NCBI RefSeq assembly: GCF_016801775.1
Contig: NZ_CP069005.1
Span: forward strand, 88,757 to 152,756
DNA from: Sulfitobacter mediterraneus
Lineage (GTDB): Bacteria > Pseudomonadota > Alphaproteobacteria > Rhodobacterales > Rhodobacteraceae
Direction: 5' to 3'
DNA length: 64,000 bases
This document shows positions 16,023 to 23,666 of the stretch, piece by piece. Below the pieces are notes generated by a model. The model was given only the letters and a program-made list of their open reading frames with translations, had not been told where the DNA came from and did not search any database. A program made the translations under genes and the position numbers. Each line of letters begins with the position of its first letter. Positions within the stretch are counted from its first letter, which is position 1.

Positions 16023-17099
16023 TCACCGTCGTCCAAGTCGACCCAGTCTTGCCAGCTGCGCCAGCATTTTTGACCCCGAGTCTGCGGATCCTGTGCCTCC
16101 TGCGGAACCCGTCTGCCCCATCCCTTGCCGAACAGGCATCTGCTGCACAGCGAAGAACTGCCGCGCTCTGAGGGCTGCATATTCCGCACCGCTTGCCCCA
16201 CCGATCAGGTAGCGATTGTAGGCCTGCTGGCTGCCCATTGCGGCGCGGGCAAAGCTGTAGCCGCCGCCGAGACCACCGGAGAGGGCGGGCATCATGATGT
16301 TTCCGGAGATCGCGCGGACGATGAAGGGCGTGGCAATGATGAAGCCCTTGGCCATGAGGACCATCATGAAGAAGGGGATGAGCGCGCCTATGTTTGAAGC
16401 CCCTTCCGGGTCGCCAAGCTCACCGATCAGAGCGGAAGAGACGCCAGTGATCGTTGCGAACACGCCGGCGACGACTATGGGGTAGAGTGCGAAGGAAACC
16501 AGTGCCGAAAGCCATCGCGCGAAATAATCTTTGGTCACTTCGAAGAGGGTCAGGAAGATCATCACCGGGGCAATCCCAATCAGGAGTGCGATCATCAGGC
16601 GGGATGCCACGAGAATGAAGGCGGCGAGCCCACCGAGGATCGAAAGTAACAGCACCCCGACAATGTCGAGCATGGCACCTGCCATCCAGTTCAGCTCTGA
16701 TCCGGCTGCATTGAGGTAGTCGCCGAGTTCCGCGATCAGCCGGTCAAACTCTTCGGCAAAGGTCCCAGAGGGACCCGGGGTGCCGCCACCGACTGAGGCG
16801 ACAAGCGCGCCCGCAATGCTGTCGATGCCGGCCAGGATGGCGGTGGAGAGGGCGTTGAACTGCACCCAGTTGGTCGCGAATATCCCGAGGAGGCCGATCT
16901 TGACTGCCAGCCAGAAGGCCGTGCGCCCGTCCATCGCCTTGTATTGGTAGATCATGTTCAGGAAGACGAGAATCACCACGAGCGTTGTTCCCAGGACGAG
17001 AAGCGTGCCGACCGTTGCCGCGACCGACCCGAACTGGGTTTCTGCTGCGGTGTCGAGATAGCCCTGGGAGGTTTCAACGAAATAAGTGACGACGCTCAT
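16023..17099 (-). CDS. virB6: VirB6-like polytopic type IV secretion protein
   Basis: 358-residue inner-membrane protein with about six hydrophobic spans (near residues 28-50, 65-85, 145-165, 170-195, 205-225 and 250-275). The conserved VirB6 core RWLSALVSFALYPIVV lies in the middle, and the tail is Gly/Ala-rich. VirB6 is part of the inner-membrane channel and contacts the DNA in transit. This is the last gene of the minus-strand secretion operon and converges with the UvrD-like gene. The start has an AGGGTAG ribosome site a few bases before it. Confidence 0.85.
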   Translation of the reverse strand: MSVVTYFVETSQGYLDTAAETQFGSVAATVGTLLVLGTTLVVILVFLNMIYQYKAMDGRTAFWLAVKIGLLGIFATNWVQFNALSTAILAGIDSIAGALVASVGGGTPGPSGTFAEEFDRLIAELGDYLNAAGSELNWMAGAMLDIVGVLLLSILGGLAAFILVASRLMIALLIGIAPVMIFLTLFEVTKDYFARWLSALVSFALYPIVVAGVFATITGVSSALIGELGDPEGASNIGALIPFFMMVLMAKGFIIATPFIVRAISGNIMMPALSGGLGGGYSFARAAMGSQQAYNRYLIGGASGAEYAALRARQFFAVQQMPVRQGMGQTGSAGGTGSADSGSKMLAQLARLGRLGRR

Positions 17100-17111
17100 A
17101 ACGGGACTACC

Positions 17112-17525
17112 CTACCAATTGCCTGCAGCTTCGCAGATGGCTTTGGCGGCAGGGCGGACGGCGCTGGCGCGGCGGTTGTAGGCGTCCGAGGCCTGCAGCA
17201 TTTCCCAGCGTTCGTCACTGGCGTGGCGCTCACGAAACGCCCCCTCGGCATCGTCCCAGGACGGGAACCGGATCTCGCAAGCGCAGCTGCCAGTCTCTAC
17301 GATGCGTTCAAGATTTTGGGCTCGGTAGATGTCTTGAACCAGCACGCGCTGATAGGCTTGGCGCAGGGGGATCTCCTGCATCCACACGGGTTCAGCGGGC
17401 CGTTCTGGACAGACGTCGAAACTGCGCTCGAGGGTCGGCACGAGATTGCGCTCAGCGAAGCCGGGTGCCGACGTTAGGCCCAGGACCAGCGCAGTCAGTA
17501 CGAGGGTACAGCCCGCCTGCCTCAT
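17112..17525 (-). CDS. Periplasmic type IV secretion-associated protein of unknown function
   Basis: 137 residues with an N-terminal signal peptide (cleavage probably after APGFA, residue 24) and four cysteines in the mature part (CPERP, CACEI, AICEA), suggesting disulfides in the periplasm. It contains WDDAEGAFRERH and a C-terminal helix. I do not recognise a family. Its place between virB11/DUF4177 and virB6, with a four-base overlap to the gene before it, points to a role in channel or pilus assembly; a VirB7-like or pilus-accessory role is possible. Confidence 0.65.
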   Translation of the reverse strand: MRQAGCTLVLTALVLGLTSAPGFAERNLVPTLERSFDVCPERPAEPVWMQEIPLRQAYQRVLVQDIYRAQNLERIVETGSCACEIRFPSWDDAEGAFRERHASDERWEMLQASDAYNRRASAVRPAAKAICEAAGNW

Positions 17526-17716
17526 GCCGTGGCTCTGGCGGGTGTGGTCTCGCGCTTCAGGAAGACAGTGTGTCCCACATTGGCGAATTCCGAGGAGCTG
17601 ATCGACACGACCTCCCAGCCTTCGGCCCCCTTCACATTTAGGCTGGCCTGCATGTCGGCAAGACTGGTTTTGCGGGTCATGGGAAAGGACAGGATATCGT
17701 ATTCAAAGGTTTTCAT
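17522..17716 (-). CDS. Small DUF4177 domain protein
   Basis: 64 residues matching the DUF4177 pattern: an opening strand (MKTFEYDIL), a short helix, then GAEGWEVVSIS and a closing strand ending FLKRE. Function unknown; the family is small, soluble and widespread. The ATG overlaps the virB11 stop by four bases, and the stop overlaps the next gene start, so it is a translated member of the secretion operon. Confidence 0.7.
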   Translation of the reverse strand: MKTFEYDILSFPMTRKTSLADMQASLNVKGAEGWEVVSISSSEFANVGHTVFLKRETTPARATA

Positions 17717-18699
17717 TGGGAAGCTCCGATCTCATTGTTGCCGGGGAGGTAGAATTCGGTGATCCCGCGTTTGCCATCATGGCGACCGGCCTGGATGATT
17801 ACGTCGATGGAGTTCTCGATGTACTGGATCATGTCGGCATAGGTCATGGGGATCTCGGTCTTGAGTGCGGCGATGGCCAGACGCTGCACGGCAAGTTGCG
17901 GGGTTTCTGCGTGCAGCGTGGTCATTGAGCCGCCATGGCCAGTGTTGATCGCCTCGAGGAAGGTCATGGCCTCCTTGCCGCGCACCTCTCCGAGGATGAT
18001 CCGGTCGGGGCGCATGCGCAACGTTGCGGTGAGCAGCACATCGGCGGTCTGGAACTCCGCATCGCGATTGGCGATGAGGGTCACGGCATTGGGCTGGGTC
18101 GGCAGAAGCTCGGCGGCTTCCTCGATGGTGACGATGCGTTCCTCGGATGGCACGTGCGAGAGGATCTTGCGCGCAGCCACGGTCTTGCCGGTGGAGGTGC
18201 CGCCAGAGACGATCATGTTAAGCTTGTTGTCGACGCAAAAGGCTAGCGCATCGTCGATCACGCCCGCGGCCACAACGTCGCGCAGTTCCCGCGTCTTCTC
18301 GAGACGCAGTTCTTCGAGCTTGCGTTCTTTGCCATAGAGAAAGTCGAGTGCGATCCCGTCGAGTGGCAGGCTTGAAAAGAACCGAAGGCTGATCGACATG
18401 GCGGTTAGCACTGCAGGTGGAGTGATGACCTGCGCCCGGATCGGTCGCCCCTTGTAGGTGATCGAGACCGAAACGATCGGGCGATCCTTGCTCATTGTCG
18501 TGTTGGCGGAAGAGGCGATCTGGTTGCCGAGGTCTTTGACTTCTGTTGCGGTCAGCCTCTGGTCCAGCTTTCGCATGAAGTGATCGCCCTGGAATTCTCC
18601 CCAGCAACTTCCGTCAGGATTGATGCAGATCTCGATGACATCGTCGCGGGTGGCGGCGGCGATCCTGTCGAGGGAGGTTTCGAGATAGCTCAGCGACAT
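17713..18699 (-). CDS. virB11: VirB11 hexameric secretion ATPase
   Basis: 328 residues. The N-terminal domain is followed by a RecA-like ATPase with Walker A GGTSTGKT (166-173), an Asp/Glu box TIEEAAELL (about 191-199), Walker B-like ILGEVRGKEA (about 236-245) and the His box NTGHGGSMTTLHA (about 251-263). It powers pilus biogenesis and switches VirB4/VirD4 between pilus and DNA-transfer modes at the inner membrane. It starts five bases downstream of the virB10 stop. Confidence 0.92.
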   Translation of the reverse strand: MSLSYLETSLDRIAAATRDDVIEICINPDGSCWGEFQGDHFMRKLDQRLTATEVKDLGNQIASSANTTMSKDRPIVSVSITYKGRPIRAQVITPPAVLTAMSISLRFFSSLPLDGIALDFLYGKERKLEELRLEKTRELRDVVAAGVIDDALAFCVDNKLNMIVSGGTSTGKTVAARKILSHVPSEERIVTIEEAAELLPTQPNAVTLIANRDAEFQTADVLLTATLRMRPDRIILGEVRGKEAMTFLEAINTGHGGSMTTLHAETPQLAVQRLAIAALKTEIPMTYADMIQYIENSIDVIIQAGRHDGKRGITEFYLPGNNEIGASQ

Positions 18700-18703
18700 G
18701 GGC

Positions 18704-20083
18704 TCAGAAAATCTCCAGATCGCGGTCGACCATCACCGTGACGCGCGCGCCCTGGTCGACGTAGATGACGGGGCCGATTGAGAGGTAGTCGCCGATCACG
18801 CTGTCCGTGGCATCGGCCAGATCATCGCCCACGTCTTCGAGCACGTCCGCGGCGGTCTCATCCTGGACGTTTGCAGCAGCAGCGCTTGGCGCGGCGGAGA
18901 TCAGCGATATCAACGCCGCTGAGCCGAAACGCTCATCGAAGCGCGTGTCGACAAAGCCGGTCACGCCGGAGCGGCCCAATTCGTCACCCCCGAAAGAGCT
19001 GATCTGGATCGTCTGGTTGTCGGGCAGGATGATCCGGTCCCAGGCGATGGTGACCCGGCGCTGCGCGATATCGACGCCAGAGCGATAGCGCCCGATGAGA
19101 CGGGACCCGCGCGGGATCAGGAGACGAGAGCCGTCGACGCTGTAGACATCTTCGGAAACGACGGCACGGGTCTGGCCGGGTAGGGAACTGTCGAGGGCGG
19201 TTTCCATGACGGCCTGGATCATTGTACCCTGAATGATGGTGTTGGACGGGTTGGCGATGACTTCTGCCTGTGTCACCGAATTGGGCAGCGCGCCATTCAG
19301 AACGAAATCCGTCACTTCGCCAAAGGTGCGCTCGGTCAGCGCCGTCTCATTCGCACCGGACGTGCCGCCAAAGGCGATGGTGGGCGAGGTGATGCGGCGT
19401 TCCTGAAATGCACGTTCCTCGGCCGCGCGGCGCTCAAGTTCCGCGAGCCGTCGTGCTTCCTCCTCGCGGCGGAGCCGTTCTTCTTCCCGCGCGCGCAACT
19501 CGTCCTCGGTGGGTCCGATGGGTGCGGGGAGCGGGCGGTTGGCCTCGAGTTGGGCCAGTTCCAGATCCATGCGGAGTTGCTCAAGGCTGCGATCCCGCGC
19601 CGTGAGTTCGTCCTGGAATCGTTGCTGTGCGGCTTCCGAGGCGGCTTGGAGCGCAGCGATCTGAGCGGTCAGCGCGTCGATCGCCTCTGCGGCGGCCGTG
19701 TCTTCTTGGACCACCGGCTCAGGCGCGTTGCGCAATTCCTCGATCTGGGCCTGAAGGGCTGCGAGCTGTGCCAGAAGCTCCGCATTTGGTTCCACCGGTT
19801 CCGGCGCGAACAGAACGACTTCGGGCTCAGGCGGGGGCAGGGTTTCGATGGCGCCGAACCCGTCGCCTTCGTTTTGGAACACGTCCGGCGTGGCCGTGGG
19901 TAGGGCCTCCTCTTCCTCGGGTTGGGACAGGAGATAGAGCAGCGCTCCGCCAGCACCGATTATTAGAACAACGACCAAGGCCAGAAGTGGCGAGCGCCGC
20001 GGGGCAGGGGGCGAACCAGCGCCCTTGCCTTGTTCGAGGGCCGCGAGGCGTTTCTCGAGGTCTGTGTTTCCGGTATCGCTCAT
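18704..20083 (-). CDS. virB10: VirB10 scaffold protein
   Basis: About 459 residues, starting at MSDTGNTDLEKR; ATG 20083 overlaps the virB9 stop by four bases, which rules out the longer frame from 20149. It has a cytoplasmic tail, one membrane span (about 32-54), a Pro/Glu-rich and then coiled-coil, Arg/Glu-rich linker through the periplasm (about 60-220), and a C-terminal TrbI/VirB10 beta-barrel domain with SRLLIPRGSRLIGRYRSG, FGGDELGRSG and a closing VYVDQGARVTVMVDRDL strand. It spans both membranes and senses ATP use by VirB11/VirD4. Confidence 0.92.
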   Translation of the reverse strand: MSDTGNTDLEKRLAALEQGKGAGSPPAPRRSPLLALVVVLIIGAGGALLYLLSQPEEEEALPTATPDVFQNEGDGFGAIETLPPPEPEVVLFAPEPVEPNAELLAQLAALQAQIEELRNAPEPVVQEDTAAAEAIDALTAQIAALQAASEAAQQRFQDELTARDRSLEQLRMDLELAQLEANRPLPAPIGPTEDELRAREEERLRREEEARRLAELERRAAEERAFQERRITSPTIAFGGTSGANETALTERTFGEVTDFVLNGALPNSVTQAEVIANPSNTIIQGTMIQAVMETALDSSLPGQTRAVVSEDVYSVDGSRLLIPRGSRLIGRYRSGVDIAQRRVTIAWDRIILPDNQTIQISSFGGDELGRSGVTGFVDTRFDERFGSAALISLISAAPSAAAANVQDETAADVLEDVGDDLADATDSVIGDYLSIGPVIYVDQGARVTVMVDRDLEIF

Positions 20084-20775
20084 GAGCCTACCCCCGCAGG
20101 TGGTGTGGCCTCGATGCAGACCACCTCCTCTCCGATCCGCAGCACCCATTGTCGGTTCACTCCTGAAACCCGGATCACACCGTCCTCGGTGGCTTGCGTG
20201 TTGACCGTGCGCTCACGGCCATTGGCGTAACGAAAGATCGCTGGCACCGGTGCGTTCCGTGGGAACTCAAAATACGTGAACGTCCCGTCATCCCAGACGC
20301 GGGCAGGGGTAAACTCGGTCCGCGCGCTTGCACCGTAATTATAGTTCGGCGCTTGGGCTGCGATGGCACGTGTGGGGCGGCTGGTATCCTCGGGGTAGCG
20401 GAACTGGACCACGTAGAAGGTCGGACTGCGGGTCTCCTGGACGTTAAAGTAGTAGCTCCGCCGGTTCGTATAGACCGTCACGTTGGTATGGACACCGCGC
20501 GCGACGGGTTTGATCGCGAAGGCCTGACCGCCGGGTACGCCGTCGATCTCAAACCCTTCCGTGTCACCCGCGATGATCGAACGGATGCTTTCACCCTCGC
20601 CGAACTCGATGGTGGTGACATGGGTGAGCGAGACGCTGAGACGGTAGACCTGACCCTCCTGGTAGGTGGCCAAGCGCACTCGGCTGTCGTTGGGACCGCC
20701 ACGCGGGATGGCTTCGGCAGAGGCGAGGCCGGGCAACAGGGCAATGACAAAAATAAGCGATCTTATAAACAACAA
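20080..20775 (-). CDS. virB9: VirB9 outer-membrane core complex protein
   Basis: 231 residues with signal peptide (cleavage after LASA, residue 20). It has the VirB9/CagX pattern: an N-terminal beta domain (RLSVSLTHVTTIEF, then HTNVTVYTNRRSYYF) and a C-terminal domain with VWDDGTFTYFEFP and a final VNRQWVLRIGEEVVCIEA strand. It forms the outer-membrane ring with VirB7 and VirB10. It starts two bases after virB8 ends. Confidence 0.92.
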   Translation of the reverse strand: MLFIRSLIFVIALLPGLASAEAIPRGGPNDSRVRLATYQEGQVYRLSVSLTHVTTIEFGEGESIRSIIAGDTEGFEIDGVPGGQAFAIKPVARGVHTNVTVYTNRRSYYFNVQETRSPTFYVVQFRYPEDTSRPTRAIAAQAPNYNYGASARTEFTPARVWDDGTFTYFEFPRNAPVPAIFRYANGRERTVNTQATEDGVIRVSGVNRQWVLRIGEEVVCIEATPPAGVGS

Positions 20776-20777
20776 CG

Positions 20778-21434
20778 TCAGTTCTCCAATCTGTCGGAGC
20801 GGATGGAATACTCGCGGACGGTGAAGCCGAATGGATTGGTCCAGACCTCATCGATGGAGCGGCGGGTCTCCGGGCGGAACTCGAAGAGAAGCGTCGCAGT
20901 GAAGAGGCCGGTCTGGACTCCGTTAATGGACGTCAGGCGCTTGCGCAGGCGGACCGTCGCGCGGTTGGTTCCGATCCGGTTGATGCTGAGGATTTCCACG
21001 TCGAGACGGGCATTGGGGCCATAGACCGTCGGCGGATAGTTCTCATTTGCGCTGTTCCAGATCTGGCGCAGCCCACTTTCGGCGGCCCCGTCCGAGCGGC
21101 GCAGGACGCTGCGGATGCGCAGATCGTTATCGAGCTGGTTGTAGACTTCGCGGTCAGTCACATAGCGGAATACTTCCGCCTCGATGATCGCCTGGTTCGC
21201 GGTCACCGAGGAAGCGCCCACCGAGGCTTCGGGGAGTGCAAAACCAGTGGCAGGATCATAGGGGACAACGACAGGCGGGGGATCGACATCGAGGATCGAG
21301 ACAGCCGCGGCACTTAGACAGCCGATGATACCGAAGACAAGGCCCATCAGGCCAAGGCGTTGCCAGAGCCGTTCGCGGCGTAAGGCACCATAGACCAGTT
21401 CTTCCTCGATGATTTCTTGTTCAGTCGCCACCAT
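20778..21434 (-). CDS. virB8: VirB8 inner-membrane assembly factor
   Basis: 218 residues with a short cytoplasmic N-terminus, one membrane span (about 25-48) and a periplasmic NTF2-like domain (EVFRYVTDREVYN, then WTNPFGFTVREYSI near the end) typical of VirB8. It nucleates the channel. It is separated from the upstream virB5 gene by a 111-base gap that is filled by a large nested inverted repeat, unlike the tight spacing elsewhere in the operon. Confidence 0.9.
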   Translation of the reverse strand: MVATEQEIIEEELVYGALRRERLWQRLGLMGLVFGIIGCLSAAAVSILDVDPPPVVVPYDPATGFALPEASVGASSVTANQAIIEAEVFRYVTDREVYNQLDNDLRIRSVLRRSDGAAESGLRQIWNSANENYPPTVYGPNARLDVEILSINRIGTNRATVRLRKRLTSINGVQTGLFTATLLFEFRPETRRSIDEVWTNPFGFTVREYSIRSDRLEN

Positions 21435-21447
21435 TCATGCCCCCACT

Positions 21448-21545
21448 CGGCGTTTCGAAATAAGCTGAATCGGTTCTTCGCTGCCTCTCGCTGCGCTCGA
21501 ACGCGAAAACCGATATTTCTTTTTGGGGATCAATTTCGAAACGCC
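21448..21545. repeat. 98-base nested inverted repeat between virB5 and virB8
   Basis: Outer arms GGCGTTTCGAAAT (21448-21460) and ATTTCGAAACGCC (21533-21545) are perfectly complementary over 13 bases. Inside, ATCGGTT-c-TTCGC (21468-21480) pairs with GCGAAAACCGAT (about 21503-21514) over twelve bases with one bulge. The element abuts the virB5 stop codon and fills nearly the whole gap to the virB8 start. On the transcript it would form a long stem-loop within the operon, which could act as an attenuator, a processing or stability element, or could be a small inserted palindromic repeat. Confidence 0.75.
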
Positions 21546-22358
21546 TTAGTCTGCCCGGAGGTCCGGCAATGTGAAATCCATGAAGCGCTGCTCTTCGGCG
21601 ATGGTGGCGGCATCGATCACGCCGCCGGTGCCGTCACCCACGGTTTGCACGGCTTCGAGTTGCCACATGGCGACAAGTGCGATGGCCAGTTCCGCCGTCA
21701 CGCGCGTGTTGAGATCGATGCTTTCCTTGAGTTCGTCCATGTCGTCGATGAGCCCGACGAGCCGGTCGACGCGTTCCAGCGATTGTCCTGCGTCCTCATA
21801 GCTGTTCTGGGCCGCGGCCGAGACGAGCGCGCCGGTCGTGGCTTGTGTTGCCACGCGGTTGGCCCCGGGATTGCCGCTGGTGGCCATTTCCGAAAGCGTG
21901 TCATCGTCAAACCCGAGATCGGCCAAGACCCGATCCATTTGGGTTTCGATCTCGCCCGCGCCGGAACCGGAGAGGCCGGAGAAATCCCCGGTCTTGATGG
22001 CTTCGATGGTGGCGAGGATATCGCCGAACTCCTGGTCGAGCAGGCCGTTCAGCTCGTCCTCCATCTCGGTGCGGATGATTTCCGGCAGTTCGGCGAGGCG
22101 GGTGAGCGCCTCGTAGGTCCGTTGCAGCTCCGCGAGTTGGTCCGTGAGTGTCGCAAGCTGTTCGCGGAGCTGCGTCAGTTGCTCGTTTTGCAGGATCTCG
22201 TCTTCGATCATCTGCCGGAGCTGCTGGATGTTTTGCGCGATGTTCTGGGTGTCGACGACGGGTACACCTTGCGCCATGGCAGGGGACAGGGTGCCGAGAT
22301 GCAGGCCGATCCCAAGCGTCGTGGCCAAGGCCGTTCTCATGAGTAAATGTCGCATCAT
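21546..22358 (-). CDS. virB5: VirB5-like minor pilin / pilus assembly protein
   Basis: 270 residues with signal peptide (cleavage after SPAMA, residue 29). The mature protein is almost entirely helical, with a long coiled coil (about 40-95: EILQNEQLTQLREQLATL) and a C-terminal helical pair ending in FMDFTLPDL. VirB5 sits at the pilus tip and takes part in cell contact. The gene overlaps the preceding transglycosylase stop (GAATGATG). The C-terminal 50 residues match the tail of that transglycosylase. Confidence 0.8.
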   Translation of the reverse strand: MMRHLLMRTALATTLGIGLHLGTLSPAMAQGVPVVDTQNIAQNIQQLRQMIEDEILQNEQLTQLREQLATLTDQLAELQRTYEALTRLAELPEIIRTEMEDELNGLLDQEFGDILATIEAIKTGDFSGLSGSGAGEIETQMDRVLADLGFDDDTLSEMATSGNPGANRVATQATTGALVSAAAQNSYEDAGQSLERVDRLVGLIDDMDELKESIDLNTRVTAELAIALVAMWQLEAVQTVGDGTGGVIDAATIAEEQRFMDFTLPDLRAD

Positions 22359-23509
22359 TCAATCTCCCTGATCGTGAAGTCCATGAACGCGCCCTCGGCC
22401 AAGCGGGCGCTGGCCTGGGCCAATTCTTCGGCGCTCAGGACGCGGGTGCGGGCTGCCTGTAGCCGGATACGGGCGGCCACGAGACGCACGAGTTCGGCGC
22501 GCGCATAGGTGTTGAGCGCGACGCTATCCTGCACATCTTCGGTCGTGGAAATCCGCTCGACGATGTCCGCGATGCGCAGGGCGGCTTGCCTGATCGCGGC
22601 GGGCGCGTTGTTGCCATAATAGGCCGCGCCATGCCCGGTGAACGAGAGGTTGGCATTGGCCAGTAATGCGGGGTCGATCGTGCCGAGCGCTTCGATCCCG
22701 CCGATGCGGCTGAGGTAGAGATTGTAGCGTTCGGGGATGACCTGGACGTAGTGCTGGGTCTCGGCGAAAGGCGGGACGCCGCCATATTCGAAGACTCGGC
22801 CGGGTCCGGCGTTATAGGCCGCGAGCGCGTTGATGATATTGCCGTCGAAGGTGTTGAGCTGGGCCGCCAGGTACCGCGCGCCGCCATGCACCTGCAGGTA
22901 GGGGCTGTCATAATATTCCGGGTTGATCCCGAGATCGCTGGCCGTGCCGGGCATGATCTGGGTGAGGCCAAAGGCCCCGACAGGCGACCGCGCACCGATG
23001 GTGAAGCGGCTTTCCTGCCAGATGAGCGCCTGCAACAACGCGCGCCATTGAACGGGGGAGAGGCCCGCGCGGCCCACGCCCGCGAAACCGCTGGTTTCCT
23101 GAGCGACGCGGATGATGAGTTGCTCAATGTTTTCGGCGGCATCCCCGAACATCTGTGCGCCGCCGGGATTGGGGTCGATCTCGGCATTGCCGTAGACCGT
23201 TTCGACGGAACGGGCTGGATCGCCGCTGCCGCTTTCCAGCCCGGAGACCATTGCCGGTAGGCCCTGACCGCCGAAGCTGGTCTGGGCATCGAGGATGCGC
23301 TGCAGGGTTGCGAGTTGCTCGCGTTCGATCTCGGCAATGAGCTCGCGCACGGACAGCTTGTCCGCCTGGATCGCAAGGTCGGTCTCGCGATCTCCGGTCT
23401 CGACGATATCGCGCGCGGTCAGCCCGCTGTCATCGGTCGGCACGCCTTGGGAAAGGGCGATGCCGGGCAGCAGGCAAAGCACGAGGATATGGGGCAGTTT
23501 AGACTTCAA
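22355..23509 (-). CDS. Lytic transglycosylase with VirB5-like tail (second VirB1-type enzyme)
   Basis: 384 residues from TTG 23509, which has GGAGG six bases upstream and is followed by a signal peptide (LPHILVLCLLPGIALS). The longer frame from 23635 covers the lipoprotein gene and is rejected. The central SLT domain has the catalytic glutamate in ALIWQESRF, then GAFGLTQIMPGTA and [10 protein letters not shown]. It cuts peptidoglycan to let the channel pass. After the SLT domain is a 110-residue helical segment whose end (LNTYARAEL...FMDFTIREI) resembles the VirB5 end. It overlaps the VirB7-like gene by eleven bases. Confidence 0.85.
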   Translation of the reverse strand: MKSKLPHILVLCLLPGIALSQGVPTDDSGLTARDIVETGDRETDLAIQADKLSVRELIAEIEREQLATLQRILDAQTSFGGQGLPAMVSGLESGSGDPARSVETVYGNAEIDPNPGGAQMFGDAAENIEQLIIRVAQETSGFAGVGRAGLSPVQWRALLQALIWQESRFTIGARSPVGAFGLTQIMPGTASDLGINPEYYDSPYLQVHGGARYLAAQLNTFDGNIINALAAYNAGPGRVFEYGGVPPFAETQHYVQVIPERYNLYLSRIGGIEALGTIDPALLANANLSFTGHGAAYYGNNAPAAIRQAALRIADIVERISTTEDVQDSVALNTYARAELVRLVAARIRLQAARTRVLSAEELAQASARLAEGAFMDFTIREIE

Positions 23510-23666
23510 TGCCGCCCTCCGGCGCGCCGAGGGGCGTGAAGGTGCAATCAGGTGCTGTGGGTGCCGTCGAGGCGAGGAAGGTAAAGCAGTTGGCCTGTGG
23601 CTCCTGGTACTGGGCGCAGGAGGCCAACACACCAAGCGCAGAAAAGAACAAGAAGATACGGGTCAT
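23499..23666 (-). CDS. virB7: VirB7-like small lipoprotein
   Basis: 55 residues. A short signal peptide ends in the lipobox LASC (Cys17), followed by a mature part of 39 residues with two further cysteines (QANCF, PDCTF) that could bond to VirB9, as VirB7 does. The ATG overlaps the virB4 stop by four bases (ATGA) and its end overlaps the transglycosylase start, so it fits exactly into the operon. VirB7 proteins are defined by size, lipobox and position rather than sequence, so the assignment is by these features. Confidence 0.75.
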   Translation of the reverse strand: MTRIFLFFSALGVLASCAQYQEPQANCFTFLASTAPTAPDCTFTPLGAPEGGIEV

